A stretch of DNA of 64,000 bases from JBBROS01 sp965199595 (GCA_965199595.1 OZ241182.1:1364001-1428000); one strand, 5' to 3'. Counted from the first letter of the stretch, positions 1-9,041 are shown. Notes: generated by a model from the letters alone, not told the origin. Made by a program: numbers and translations.

Positions 1-224
1 GCCTCCCCGGCCGCGGGGGCGCCGAGGCGCTTGCGATACATCGCGAGCCTGATCGCCTGGCCGTTGCGCGTTTTCACGGCCCAGTAGCTCTCCGTCCAGA
101 TGCCGGCGGGGGCTGCGGGGGCCGGAAGATCAGGCGCGGCAGCAACGGCAGGGGCAGCGACCAGCGTGGCCCCGGCAAGCAGGGCGCCGTTCAGCATGGC
201 GCGGCGGGATGGAAGGACGGTCAT
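1..224 (-). CDS. Tat-exported protein, N-terminal fragment (possible alpha/beta hydrolase)
   Basis: Only the first 74 residues lie in the window; the gene runs off the left edge. The start ATG at 224 is followed by a twin-arginine signal (SRRAML, then a hydrophobic Ala/Leu/Val stretch ending AVAAA at about residue 30), so the product is probably exported folded by the Tat system. The first mature residues (ESYWAVKTRNGQ, then LAMYRKRLG) resemble the start of exported alpha/beta hydrolases, but no catalytic motif is inside the window, so this family guess is weak. The gene is divergent from the SDR gene at 374. Confidence 0.6.
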   Translation of the reverse strand, partial: MTVLPSRRAMLNGALLAGATLVAAPAVAAAPDLPAPAAPAGIWTESYWAVKTRNGQAIRLAMYRKRLGAPAAGE

Positions 225-373
225 GGCGTGGCGCTCCCGGGTCGTGGCTTCGCGAAGACTAGGCGGGAGTGCCAGGCCGAAGCCAGGGCGTTCGGCCGGC
301 CGGTGACGATCGGGGTTGTGTTCGCCGCAGGGTCAGATGCCGTGCAATATGCCGCCAACAGCTTGAGGGCGAG

Positions 374-1231
374 ATGACGCAACAGCGGGTCGCAGTCGTG
401 ACCGGAGGCACGGGGGGCATCGGGCGCTGGATCGCGCGGGGGATGATGGAGGCCGGGTTCCATGTGGTGCTGGTAGGGCGGGATGCCGAGCGGGGTGCGG
501 CGGCGCTGGGCTGGGTGCGTTCGGCGGGGGGCGAGGGTGGGGCGGAGCTGATGCTGGCGGACCTGTCCTCCCTGGCGGAGACGCGGGCGCTGGGGCGGCG
601 GATCGCGGCGGCGCATCCGCAGGTCGCGGTGCTGGTGAACAATGCCGGGGTGTTCCGCGCCCGCCGCGTGCTGACGGCGGAGGGGCATGACCTGGTGCTG
701 GCGGTGAACCACCTCTCGCCGTTCGTGCTGACGCAGGAGCTTGAGGGCGCACTTCGGGCGGCTGCTGGCGCGGGCGGGGATGCGCGGCTGGTGACGGTGG
801 GGTCCTCCACCTCCGACCGCGCCCGCATCGACCCGGCCGATCTCGAACTCACCCGCCGCTGGACCATGGTGCGGGCCTATGGGCAGTCCAAGCTCGCCAC
901 CATGATGACGACCTTCGAGTGGGGGCGGCGGTTCGCGGGCAGCGGGGTGGTGGCGAACGTGGTGCATCCGGGCACGGTGGCGACCGGGCTGGTGCGCTCG
1001 CCAGGGGTGATCGGGCTGGCATGGCGGCTGATGCGGCCCTGGGTGCGGACGGAGCAGCAGGGGGCGGAGACGCCGCTGCACGTGGCCGTGGCGCCGGGGC
1101 TGGCGGGGGTGAGCGGGACCTACTTCAAGGACTGCGCCCCGGCATCACCCAACCGCCGGGCGCTGGACCCGGCGCTGTGCCGGGCCGTGTGGGACGCGAC
1201 GGAGCGGCTGGTCACCACGCCCACCAGGTGA
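374..1231 (+). CDS. SDR family NAD(P)-dependent oxidoreductase
   Basis: This 285-residue protein is a classical short-chain dehydrogenase/reductase. It has the nucleotide-binding glycine motif TGGTGGIG at residues 9-16, the NNAG motif in the middle, and the catalytic YGQSK (Tyr-x3-Lys). The ATG at 374 puts the Rossmann strand at the usual distance from the N-terminus and has a GAGGGCGAG Shine-Dalgarno-like stretch just upstream; a longer in-frame reading to 269 has no family-like sequence. The fold resembles retinol-dehydrogenase/protochlorophyllide-reductase-like SDRs, but the substrate is unknown. Its 3' end overlaps the convergent SDR gene by 20 bp. Confidence 0.85.
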   Translation: MTQQRVAVVTGGTGGIGRWIARGMMEAGFHVVLVGRDAERGAAALGWVRSAGGEGGAELMLADLSSLAETRALGRRIAAAHPQVAVLVNNAGVFRARRVLTAEGHDLVLAVNHLSPFVLTQELEGALRAAAGAGGDARLVTVGSSTSDRARIDPADLELTRRWTMVRAYGQSKLATMMTTFEWGRRFAGSGVVANVVHPGTVATGLVRSPGVIGLAWRLMRPWVRTEQQGAETPLHVAVAPGLAGVSGTYFKDCAPASPNRRALDPALCRAVWDATERLVTTPTR

Positions 1232-2180
1232 TGCCGAACAGGGTGGCGCCGATCAGCAGGGCGGGGACGCGGCGCCGGGTCAGCCACATCTGAAGGCTGG
1301 TGGCGCGGGATTCGGCGTCGAACGGGCCGTGGCTGCCGGAGGCTCGGGTGGAGGGGGCGGCGAGGGTGGGATCACGCAGGCGGGCGGCTTCGGGGCAGTC
1401 GGTCATCTGGCCCTCGGCGCCCAGGCGCTGGATGGCGAGGTGGATGAGACCGGGGACCAGCTTGCAGCACAGGGCGAAGGTGACGGTGATGCCCGAGACC
1501 TGGATCTCGCGCCGGGGGTCCGTGGTGGCAAGCAGCACGGCGTCGGCCACCACCTCGGGCTGATACACCGGGCGGGCGGGGCGGGGGGCTTTCGGCATGT
1601 AGGAGACGGCGTGGCTGAAGAACGGCGTGTTCACGGCGGGCGGGAAGATCGTGGTCATGCGCACCCGGCTGCGCGCCTGGATCAGCTCGTGCCGCACGGA
1701 ATCCGTGAAGCCGCGCACCGCGTGCTTGGCGCCGGAGTAGGAGGACAGCACCGGCAGGCCGTGGAAAGCGATGGCGGAGCAGACGTTGATCACCACGCCC
1801 TGGTTGCGCGGCACCATGCGGCGGAGGGCGGCGCGGGTGCCGTTCACGGTGCCGAGGTAGGTGACGGCGGTGACGCGGTCGAACTCGGCGGCGGGCACGT
1901 CGATGAACCGGCCGAACACGCCGTTGCCGGCGCAGTTCACCCAGGCGGCGATGGGGCCGAGTGCCTGTTCCAGCCGGGCTGCCGCAGCCTCCAGCGCCGG
2001 GTCGTCGGCGACGTCGGCCGCGGCGGAGGCGGTGGTGACGCCGGCCGCCTCAAGCTCGGTCTGGATCGAGGCGAGGCCGGCCCCGCCGCGGGCGATCAGG
2101 CCGACGCGCCATCCGTTGCGGCCGAACAGCACGGCGGTGCAGCGGCCGATGCCGGAGGAGGCGCCGGTGATGACGACCAC
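1212..2180 (-). CDS. SDR family oxidoreductase with hydrophobic C-terminal tail
   Basis: The 322-residue product starts directly in the Rossmann fold (MVVITGASSGIG) and carries NCAGNG and the catalytic YSGAK. After the usual SDR core (about 250 residues) it has an extra tail with a charged linker and a hydrophobic end (ALLIGATLFGITWWAW) that looks like a membrane anchor, so the enzyme may sit on the inner membrane. The start appears to be GTG at 2180; no in-frame ATG is found upstream. It lies 37 bp downstream of another SDR gene on the same strand and is probably co-transcribed with it. Substrate unknown. Confidence 0.8.
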   Translation of the reverse strand: MVVITGASSGIGRCTAVLFGRNGWRVGLIARGGAGLASIQTELEAAGVTTASAAADVADDPALEAAAARLEQALGPIAAWVNCAGNGVFGRFIDVPAAEFDRVTAVTYLGTVNGTRAALRRMVPRNQGVVINVCSAIAFHGLPVLSSYSGAKHAVRGFTDSVRHELIQARSRVRMTTIFPPAVNTPFFSHAVSYMPKAPRPARPVYQPEVVADAVLLATTDPRREIQVSGITVTFALCCKLVPGLIHLAIQRLGAEGQMTDCPEAARLRDPTLAAPSTRASGSHGPFDAESRATSLQMWLTRRRVPALLIGATLFGITWWAW

Positions 2181-2217
2181 GGGTGCGGCATCACCGGCGC
2201 GGGGTTGGTTTATCGGT

Positions 2218-3111
2218 TCATCCCCCGGTGGCGAAGCCGGGATACAGCGTCATGCCGCCATCGACGAACAGGGTGGTGCCGGTCACGTAGTCGGCGGAGT
2301 CCGAGGCGAGCCACACCGCCGCCTGGGCGATGTCGTCGGGTTCGCCGATGCGCTTGTAGGGCACCAGGGTCATCAGGTCGGCATAGGCCTTCGGCGTGTT
2401 CCAGGCCTCGGTGTTGATGGGGGTGCGGATGGCGCCGGGCCCGATGCTGTTCACGCGGATGAAGTGCGGCGCCAGCTCCTGCGCCATGCTCTGCATCAGC
2501 ATCATGATGCCGCCCTTGGAGGCCGCGTAGTTGGCATGGCCGGCCCAGGGGATCTGCTGGTGCACGGAGCTCATGCAGATGATCTTGCCGGCGGCCTGCG
2601 ACACGGACTTGTCCACGCCACGCCGCAGGAACTCCCGCACCGCGGCGCGCGAGCAGAGGAACTGGCCGGTCAGGTTGATGCCGATGACGGTGTTCCACTC
2701 CTCAAGCGTCATCGTGGCGAAGGCGGAGTCGCGCTGCAGCCCGGCGTTGCTGACGGAAATGTGGAGGGTGCCGAACTCCTTGATCGCCTGGGCATACATG
2801 GCATCAACCTCGTCCTCCTTGCTCACATCCGCCTTGATGGCGATGGCCCGGCGGCCCATGGCGCGGATCTGCGCCACCACGTCCTCCGCGGTCTCGGGGT
2901 GGGTGATGTAGTTCACCGCCACGTCCGCCCCGGCCCGGGCCAGGCCGAGCGCCACCGCCATGCCGATGCCGGAATTGGCGCCGGTGACCAGTGCCTGCTG
3001 CCCGGCCAGCACGGGATTGTAGGGGAAGTTCGGCAGGCGCGACTGATCGGGCAGCGCGGGCTCGGAGGGCTTCTCGAAGGCGGCCTGGCTGTCGGATTGG
3101 GTGTCAGACAT
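2218..3111 (-). CDS. SDR family oxidoreductase (glucose 1-dehydrogenase/YghA-like)
   Basis: A 297-residue short-chain dehydrogenase. An extended N-terminal arm of about 40 residues precedes TGANSGIG, and it has SNAG and the catalytic YAASK. The arm and the phrase YNPVLAGQQALVTGA resemble the glucose-1-dehydrogenase/YghA-like SDR branch. Its ATG at 3111 overlaps the stop of the SMP-30 gene by 8 bp, so the two are translationally coupled; a sugar or aldose dehydrogenase next to a lactonase would fit an oxidation-then-lactone-hydrolysis sequence. That pairing is inference; the substrate cannot be read from the sequence. Confidence 0.85.
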   Translation of the reverse strand: MSDTQSDSQAAFEKPSEPALPDQSRLPNFPYNPVLAGQQALVTGANSGIGMAVALGLARAGADVAVNYITHPETAEDVVAQIRAMGRRAIAIKADVSKEDEVDAMYAQAIKEFGTLHISVSNAGLQRDSAFATMTLEEWNTVIGINLTGQFLCSRAAVREFLRRGVDKSVSQAAGKIICMSSVHQQIPWAGHANYAASKGGIMMLMQSMAQELAPHFIRVNSIGPGAIRTPINTEAWNTPKAYADLMTLVPYKRIGEPDDIAQAAVWLASDSADYVTGTTLFVDGGMTLYPGFATGG

Positions 3112-4036
3112 GGAGGGAGGCTCCTGGGTTTACCGGGTTGAGGCGATCCGCACCGCGGGTGTTGGTGTAGATGGCATAGAGCGTGTGCGAGGCGCAGACG
3201 AACAGGCGGGCGCGGTTGCGGCCACCGAACTCCAGGTTGGACACCGTGGACGGCACCTTGATGCGGCCCAGCAGGCGGCCATCGGGGGCGATGCAGTGGA
3301 TGCCGTCGCCGGCGCTGGACCAGATGCGCCCGGCTTCGTCGGCACGCATGCCGTCGGTGAAGCCGGGCTGCACCTTGTGGAAGATGCGGGTGTTGGACAG
3401 GGCCGTCCCGTGCACATCGAACACGCGGATGTGCTGCACCGGGGCCGCGGTGAACTGGGCGCCGCTCTCGGCGATGTAGAGCAGGGATTCGTCGGGCGAG
3501 AAGCACAGGCCGTTCGGGCCGGTGAAGTCGCTGGCGATCAGGGTGAGGCTGCCCTCGGCGGGGTTGAGGCAGTACACGCCGGGCGGCAGCTCGGGGGTCT
3601 GCTTGCCGCCCTCGTAATCCGTGCTGATGCCGTAATGCGGGTCGGTGAACCAGATGGTGCCGTCCGACCGGCAGACGATGTCGTTGGGGCCGTTCAGCCG
3701 CTTGCCCTCGAACCGGTCCGCCAGCACCGTGACCCGGCCGTCCAGCTCCGTGCGCGTGATGCAGCGGTGCTGGTGCGAGCAGCCGAGCAGGCGGCCCTGG
3801 CGGTCCCGCGCATGGCCGTTCGCGAAGCCGCTGGGGGTGCGGAACACCGAGATGCCGCCGCTTTCCGTCCAGCGCAGGATGCGGTCGTTCGGGAGGTCGC
3901 TGACCAGCAGGCAGTCGAGGTCCGCGAACCAGGCCGGGCCTTCCAGCCAGGCGAAGCCCTCGCCCAGCTTCACAAGCGGAGCGTTGGGCAGCACCAGGTG
4001 GCGGAACTCGGGGTCGAGGATCTCGAAGCCGTCCAT
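3104..4036 (-). CDS. SMP-30/gluconolactonase/LRE family protein
   Basis: The 310-residue protein matches the six-bladed beta-propeller lactonase family. Visible family signatures are EGPAWF near residue 31, the GPNDIVCRSDGTIWFTD segment, and FTGPNGLCFSPDE, which contribute the divalent-metal site in SMP-30 proteins. These enzymes open sugar lactones. The gene sits between a cupin gene (ends 1 bp upstream) and an SDR gene (8-bp overlap), in a probable minus-strand operon from 4487 to 1212. Sugar specificity is not determinable. Confidence 0.85.
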   Translation of the reverse strand: MDGFEILDPEFRHLVLPNAPLVKLGEGFAWLEGPAWFADLDCLLVSDLPNDRILRWTESGGISVFRTPSGFANGHARDRQGRLLGCSHQHRCITRTELDGRVTVLADRFEGKRLNGPNDIVCRSDGTIWFTDPHYGISTDYEGGKQTPELPPGVYCLNPAEGSLTLIASDFTGPNGLCFSPDESLLYIAESGAQFTAAPVQHIRVFDVHGTALSNTRIFHKVQPGFTDGMRADEAGRIWSSAGDGIHCIAPDGRLLGRIKVPSTVSNLEFGGRNRARLFVCASHTLYAIYTNTRGADRLNPVNPGASLHV

Positions 4037-4037
4037 C

Positions 4038-4487
4038 TCAGGACAGGTGGCAGGGGAGGCGCCGGGGGTCCACGTGCAGCTGCACCGTCATCAGCACGGC
4101 GGGCTGGTCGCCGATGGTGCCGGAGCGGTGGCCCTTCCTGCCGCCGGTTTCGGTGCAGCCCTGGTCCTCGCCGAAGGAGAACTCGCCCGGGCCCTGCTCG
4201 ATGCGGGTGCCGTCCATGCTCTCGATCCACCAGCGGCCGGAGAGGACGACGATCCATTGCGGGGCCGGGTTCTCGTGCCAGTCGCCGACCCAGCCGACCG
4301 GCTGGACGGTGAACACCACGGTCGCCTCGGAGCGGTCCTGCTTGTTGTTCCATTGGGGTGCGGCATTGCCCACGCCCTTGAGGTCGAACTGCGTGAGGGC
4401 GCATTGCTGCTGGTGGCTGACGCCCTGCTCGTCGGTCCAGAGGTGCCAGTAGGGGACTTGCGGTTTGGGTCCGGATGCGTCGCTCAT
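4038..4487 (-). CDS. Cupin-like small protein
   Basis: A 149-residue protein starting at ATG 4487 (MSDASGPKPQ). The body has the pattern of a single-domain cupin: a histidine-containing WVGDWHENPAPQWIVVLSG segment, GPGEFSFGED in the turn region, and a C-terminal strand VLMTVQLHV. Metal-binding histidines are partly conserved, so it may be a metal-dependent or a purely structural cupin. It is the first gene of the minus-strand cluster containing the SMP-30 lactonase and two SDRs. The divergent DoxX gene starts 65 bp away. No specific reaction can be assigned. Confidence 0.7.
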   Translation of the reverse strand: MSDASGPKPQVPYWHLWTDEQGVSHQQQCALTQFDLKGVGNAAPQWNNKQDRSEATVVFTVQPVGWVGDWHENPAPQWIVVLSGRWWIESMDGTRIEQGPGEFSFGEDQGCTETGGRKGHRSGTIGDQPAVLMTVQLHVDPRRLPCHLS

Positions 4488-4552
4488 GCGGCTACAACCT
4501 TTGACGCCGGGCATTGTTCCCGCTTTTCTGCGGAAACCACGAAAGGCCTCCC

Positions 4553-5017
4553 ATGACCATGATCGACGAGTATCTTCCGGTTCTGCTGCGCCTGGCGCTG
4601 GTGGTGCTGTTTCCGTTGAGCGCGCTCGACAAGATCGTGAACTGGGGGGCCGCGGCGAAGCAGGCGGGGCCGGGTCCGCTGACGCCGCTGTTGCTGGTGG
4701 CCGGCATCCTGGTGGAGACGATCGCGCCGGTGTGCATCGTGCTGGGCTGGCACGACCGGCTGGCGGCATTCATGCTGGCCGGGTTCTGCGTGGTGACGGC
4801 GGTGCTGTATCACCAGTTCTGGCGGTATCCGGACTTCTGGAAGTTCCGCCCGGGCGAGGGGCTGGAGCATTTCTGGGAGTTCCTCAAGAACCTCGGGCTC
4901 GTGGGCGGATTGGGGCTGGTGATGCTCGCGCCGCGCACCTTGCCGCTGTCCGAGGTGATGCGGCACCCGCTGGCCTCGACCCATGTGGGTGGGGCGGTAG
5001 CGGGGCAGGTTCGCTAG
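4553..5017 (+). CDS. DoxX family membrane protein
   Basis: A 154-residue integral membrane protein with four predicted hydrophobic helices and the DoxX-type features LRLALVVLFPLSALDKIVNW at the N-terminus and a central FCVVTAVLYHQFW. DoxX proteins are small quinone-related or redox-associated membrane proteins of ill-defined function. The ATG at 4553 starts the first helix at the expected place. It stands alone between the divergent cupin gene and the convergent VOC gene, which it overlaps by 4 bp. Confidence 0.8.
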   Translation: MTMIDEYLPVLLRLALVVLFPLSALDKIVNWGAAAKQAGPGPLTPLLLVAGILVETIAPVCIVLGWHDRLAAFMLAGFCVVTAVLYHQFWRYPDFWKFRPGEGLEHFWEFLKNLGLVGGLGLVMLAPRTLPLSEVMRHPLASTHVGGAVAGQVR

Positions 5018-5973
5018 GCCAGCACCAGGATGTGACCGTCGGGGTCGCGCAGCACCTCGGGCGGGCCTCGGCGGCCGGTGTCGAGCGTGATCCAGTCGGT
5101 CACCATCGCATCGGCCGCGTGCGCCGGGGCTGGGCGGCCCGGGGGAAGATAGCCCAGCAGCTCGATCCCCGGGCCTTCGGCGTCGCCGGGGCGCAGGCTG
5201 GTGACGCGGAGCTGGGCGCCGGGCAGGCCATCGAGCGCGGCCTGGGCCGGGCCGTGGTTGAAGGTGCGCCCGGCGGCGGTAAAGCCGAGGCCGCGGTAGA
5301 AGCGCAGGCTGTGCGGGGTGGAGCTGACGGACAGCGCGGTGTGGTCGATGCCGAGGCAGGGGCCCGGCCTGTGCCGGTGCCACACTGCGCGCCCCTGGTC
5401 CGGCGGGAAGCGGATCAGCTCCAGCGGGTGGCCGTCGGGGTCGCGGAACTTGTAGGCGGTGACGCCGCGTGTGGGTGCCGCGGCGGTGCCTTCGCCCAGG
5501 CCGCGCCCCAGCGGGGAGGGTTGGCCCGGCACCGTGGTCATCGCCGCCAGCCTCTCGGCGCGGGGGCCCGGCAGCGGCTGCGGCCCGTCCGTCGAGATGG
5601 CGCGCGGGGCCTGACGCATCAGGCGCGCATAGGCGGCCTGCATGTCGTCCACCACGATGGCGAGGTGCTGGAACCAGCAATCATTGCTGCGGCTGTGCGC
5701 CGGGTAGGACGCCCCGGGGGTGGCCCATTGCACCAGCACGATCTCGTCGGCACCCAGGCGCAGGGTGCGGGTGGTGGCGCCGCCGGGTTGCTGGAGCGCG
5801 GTGGCGAGAGCCGGGTCGAGCGGGGCTTCGGCGATGCGGGTGAAGCCGAGGCCGTCGCGGTAGAAGGCTTCGGCGCGCTCCAGCTCCGCCACCACGCGGC
5901 TGATGCGCAGCACGCGGCGGGCGGTGCCGTGCGGCTTGCGGGCGAACAGCCGGGCGATGGCGGCTAGGCGCAC
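5014..5973 (-). CDS. VOC (glyoxalase/bleomycin resistance/dioxygenase) family protein, two modules
   Basis: The 319-residue product contains two vicinal-oxygen-chelate halves. The first begins at RISRVVAELERAEAFYRDGL and includes FQHLAIVVDDM and YKFRDPDGHPLELI; the second begins at GIDHTALSVSS and ends LRDPDGHILVL. The start is probably GTG at 5973, which overlaps the 3' end of the upstream GMC gene by 10 bp. The linker between the halves (about residues 135-165) is low in complexity (PSPLGRGLGEGTAAAP), possibly a small insertion. A lyase or dioxygenase role is possible; none can be chosen. Confidence 0.8.
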   Translation of the reverse strand: MRLAAIARLFARKPHGTARRVLRISRVVAELERAEAFYRDGLGFTRIAEAPLDPALATALQQPGGATTRTLRLGADEIVLVQWATPGASYPAHSRSNDCWFQHLAIVVDDMQAAYARLMRQAPRAISTDGPQPLPGPRAERLAAMTTVPGQPSPLGRGLGEGTAAAPTRGVTAYKFRDPDGHPLELIRFPPDQGRAVWHRHRPGPCLGIDHTALSVSSTPHSLRFYRGLGFTAAGRTFNHGPAQAALDGLPGAQLRVTSLRPGDAEGPGIELLGYLPPGRPAPAHAADAMVTDWITLDTGRRGPPEVLRDPDGHILVLA

Positions 5974-7538
5974 AGCCGGGCCTTGATGCGGTCCGCGACG
6001 CGCATGGCGTTGGCGATGATGGTGAGGGTGGGGTTCACCGCGCCGATGGAGGGGAAGAAGCTGGCATCGGCGACGTAGAGGTTGTCCAGCTCGTGCGCCT
6101 TGCAGTCGAGGTCCAGCACCGAGGTGGCCGGGTCCGTGCCGAAGCGCATGGTGCCGGCCTGGTGCGCGGTGCCACCGAGCGGGATGTTCTTGCCGAGGTA
6201 CAGGCCGCGGTCGAACAGCACGGGCCAGGCGCGCATGGGCACGAGCATCTCCTTCAGCTTGGCGGTGAGGCGCTGGGCGGGCTCCTCGTTGCTTTCGTTG
6301 AAGTCCAGCACGACGCGGTCCTTGTCGTAGTAGATGCGGTTGCCGGGGGCCGGCAGGTCCTCGGTCTGCATCCAGAAGTCGATGGAGTGCTCGGCCATCT
6401 TGTCGAACGGCATCTCCGGCACCAGCGACATGAGTTTCGGCAGCGGGGCCTCGCCGCGGATCTGCTCGCCATGGGAGGTGGCGCACATCTGGATGAGGCC
6501 GAGAGGGAACTCGTAGTCGGGGGCGCCGAAGTAGTAGTCGCTGACGGCGAGCGTCTTCTGGAACACCGTGTGGTTCGGCTCCTTCAGCAGCGCCATGACG
6601 ATGGACATGTTGTGGCGCATGTAGTTGCGGCCGACCTGGTCGGAGCCGTTGGCGAGGCCGTTCGGGTGCTTGCCGTTGGCGGAGCGCAGCATCAGCAGGG
6701 CGGAGCTGAGGGCGCCGCACGCCACCACCACGACATCCGCGGAATACTGCTCGTCCCGTCCGTTGCGCACCACGTGGACGCAGCTGACGCTTCTGCCGCT
6801 GGCGTCGGTGTCCAGCCGGGTCACCATCGCGCCGGTCAGCAGGGTGAAGTTGGGGTGGGCGGCCCGGGTCGGATCGACGCAGATCACCTGGGCGTCGGCC
6901 TTGGCGTTCACGGCGCAGGGGAAGCCGTCGAAGGCGTCGCAGCGGATGCAGGGGCTGTAGGTGGTGGCGGAGCCGTCGGGGTTCTGATCCAGCTTGATGC
7001 CGAGCGGCAGGTGGAAGGGATGCAGGCCCTCGCGGCCCAGAATGTCGCTGAGTTCCTGGACGCGCGGCTCGTGGAGCACGGGCGGGTAGGCGTAGGGGGC
7101 GCTGGACCAGGGCTCCGTCGGGTCCTCGCCGCGCTGGCCGTGCACGTGGTACAGCGCTTCGGCCTCGGTGTAGTAGGGCTCGAACACGTCGTATTTGAGC
7201 GGCCAGGCGGGGGAGATGCCGTCCTTGGTCTGGATCTCCTCGAAGTCGCGCTCGCGCAGGCGGAACAGGGCGGAGCCGTACACCTTGGAGTTGCCGCCGA
7301 CATAGTAGTGCAGGCCGGGGTGGAACTCGCGCCCATCGCCGCCGAACCAGGTCTCTGTGGCCTGGTAGGCGCCGTCCACGAACACGGTCCGCGCATCCCA
7401 GTTCTTGCGGGAGCGCGGCAGGTAGTCCCCGCGTTCGAGCATCAGGATACGCTTGCCGGTGGGGGCCAGGCGTTGCGCCAGGGTGGCGCCGCCGGGGCCG
7501 CTGCCGATGACGATGACGTCGTAATGCTCTGCGGACAT
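5964..7538 (-). CDS. GMC family FAD-dependent oxidoreductase
   Basis: A 524-residue glucose-methanol-choline oxidoreductase family member. The FAD-binding GSGPGG is at residues 12-17, followed by MLERGD, and the C-terminal FAD/active-site segment reads HQAGTMRFG then a final VNPTLTIIANAMRVADRI, where family members have the catalytic His/Asn pair. No signal peptide is present, so it is cytoplasmic. Such enzymes oxidise alcohols or sugars. The downstream VOC gene overlaps it by 10 bp. Sequence alone does not give the substrate; pyranose-oxidase-like and sugar-dehydrogenase-like members are both possible. Confidence 0.88.
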   Translation of the reverse strand: MSAEHYDVIVIGSGPGGATLAQRLAPTGKRILMLERGDYLPRSRKNWDARTVFVDGAYQATETWFGGDGREFHPGLHYYVGGNSKVYGSALFRLRERDFEEIQTKDGISPAWPLKYDVFEPYYTEAEALYHVHGQRGEDPTEPWSSAPYAYPPVLHEPRVQELSDILGREGLHPFHLPLGIKLDQNPDGSATTYSPCIRCDAFDGFPCAVNAKADAQVICVDPTRAAHPNFTLLTGAMVTRLDTDASGRSVSCVHVVRNGRDEQYSADVVVVACGALSSALLMLRSANGKHPNGLANGSDQVGRNYMRHNMSIVMALLKEPNHTVFQKTLAVSDYYFGAPDYEFPLGLIQMCATSHGEQIRGEAPLPKLMSLVPEMPFDKMAEHSIDFWMQTEDLPAPGNRIYYDKDRVVLDFNESNEEPAQRLTAKLKEMLVPMRAWPVLFDRGLYLGKNIPLGGTAHQAGTMRFGTDPATSVLDLDCKAHELDNLYVADASFFPSIGAVNPTLTIIANAMRVADRIKARLCA

Positions 7539-7619
7539 TGCGGCTCCGGGCTTGATCGGCCGGCCGAGTGCCGACGCCTTCGCCTTATACGGCGTTCCGG
7601 CGCGGGTGGAACGGGCCGA

Positions 7620-7766
7620 TCAGGACCAGAACGGCAGCGAGAACGACCCGAACATCTCGATCGCGCCCCACACGAGGCCGGCGACGATGACGGTGCCGAC
7701 GCACAGTGCAGCCATTGGAAACACGAGCGGCTGGTGCCGCGGTGGGGAGGCACGTTGTTCGGGCAT
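7620..7766 (-). CDS. Small single-pass membrane protein (48 residues)
   Basis: A complete small reading frame from ATG 7766 to TGA 7620. It encodes a basic, polar N-terminus (MPEQRASPPRHQP) followed by one hydrophobic helix (about residues 15-38, with VFPMAALCVGTVIVAGLVWG) and a short aromatic tail ending SLPFWS. The composition is that of a real one-helix membrane protein, not of a shadow frame. A weak purine-rich ribosome site precedes it. It lies 81 bp upstream of, and on the same strand as, the GMC gene. Function unknown. Confidence 0.55.
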   Translation of the reverse strand: MPEQRASPPRHQPLVFPMAALCVGTVIVAGLVWGAIEMFGSFSLPFWS

Positions 7767-8005
7767 GAGGGGCACTCCCGCATCGTTCACGGTCGGGGCA
7801 TGTTGCGCCTGCCCGCTATCTCACGCAAATGTTTTCAACGCTACTGCAACGGTCTCCTGCGCCCACCGGAGTGGGTGCCTTGCCGGTGCGCCGCAGACAG
7901 GCGATACCGCGGTGCAACATCCGCCCCGGCATCGCCTCGCCTGCCGCGAGGCCCTGGCCCGAACCGGGCGTGTCGTCGTCGGGTCCGGCGTGATAGGAGA
8001 CCAGC

Positions 8006-9025
8006 ATGTCCGTCACCCGTCGCACCCTGCTCACCAGCCTGGCGGCTGCCCCGGCGCTGATCCGGCCCGCCGTGGCGCAGGGGCGTCCCGTGCTGCGGGT
8101 GCAGTGCATGGGGGGGCTGATCGAGAAGACCATCCGCGAGGACATCATCCCCGGCTTCGAGCAGAAGCACGGCTTGGAGGTGCAGCTGATCGTGGAGGAC
8201 GACGTCACCATCCTGCCGAAGCTGCAGGTGGCGCGCAGCCGGGCGCCCTACGACGTGTGCATGATGGACAACGACAAGGCGATCCTGGGCGCCGGCATGG
8301 AGGTCTGGGCGCCGGACTTCGCGGCGGGGCTCAGCAACCTTCCGGCGATCCATGCCAGCTGCAAGCCGCCGGCCACCGCGCATTATGCGAACATCGTGTT
8401 CGAGTATGCGCTGGCCTACCGCACGGACAAGCTGCCGCAGCCGCCGGGCAGCTGGGCCGATCTGTGGGCGCTGGGCCTGGTGGTAGCGGTGCCGCATGTC
8501 AGCCAGGCCTATGGGCTCACCTTTCTGTATATCGCCGCCATGCTGAACGGCGGCAGCGCCAGCAACCTGGAGCCCGGCTATGCCGCCATCAAGCGGCTGG
8601 GCGCCTTCAAGATCTACCGGAGCGTGAGCCAGGGGCTGGCGCTGTTCCAGCAGAAGGAGGTGGATGCCGGGCTGTTCTACAGCCACCGGACGCAGCAGAT
8701 GATCGAGGCCGGGCTGCCGATCGGCAAGGGGGTGCCGAAGGAGGGCACCTGGGGCCAGCGCACCGGGCTGCAGATCCCGAAGCTCACCGCCAACCTGCCG
8801 GGGGCGGTGGCCTGGGTGGACACCATGCTGGGGGTGCCGGCGCAGGCGGCTATGGCGCGGAGCCAGTACAGCCCGACCAACCGCGACGTGGTGGCGGCGC
8901 CGGCGGTGCAGCGGCTGCTGATCCCGAGCGACCGGGTGGATGCGATCCGGGAGCCCGACTGGTCCGCCATCCTGCCGCAGCGCGACGCGATCCTGGACCG
9001 CTGGACGCGCGAGTTCGGCAGCTGA
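8006..9025 (+). CDS. ABC transporter substrate-binding protein, PotD-like
   Basis: The 339-residue protein begins with a twin-arginine signal (TRRTLLTSLAAAPALI...AVAQG), so it is periplasmic. The mature part resembles the polyamine/iron type periplasmic-binding family: a first lobe strand VLRVQCMGGLIEK, the DVCMMDNDKA segment, and SWADLWALGL. It probably delivers a small cation or organic solute to the two permeases encoded convergently at 9042-10678, with only 16 bp between the two 3' ends. The ligand is unknown. No ATPase gene is adjacent. Confidence 0.85.
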   Translation: MSVTRRTLLTSLAAAPALIRPAVAQGRPVLRVQCMGGLIEKTIREDIIPGFEQKHGLEVQLIVEDDVTILPKLQVARSRAPYDVCMMDNDKAILGAGMEVWAPDFAAGLSNLPAIHASCKPPATAHYANIVFEYALAYRTDKLPQPPGSWADLWALGLVVAVPHVSQAYGLTFLYIAAMLNGGSASNLEPGYAAIKRLGAFKIYRSVSQGLALFQQKEVDAGLFYSHRTQQMIEAGLPIGKGVPKEGTWGQRTGLQIPKLTANLPGAVAWVDTMLGVPAQAAMARSQYSPTNRDVVAAPAVQRLLIPSDRVDAIREPDWSAILPQRDAILDRWTREFGS

Positions 9026-9041
9026 TCCAGCGCAGGCCGTC

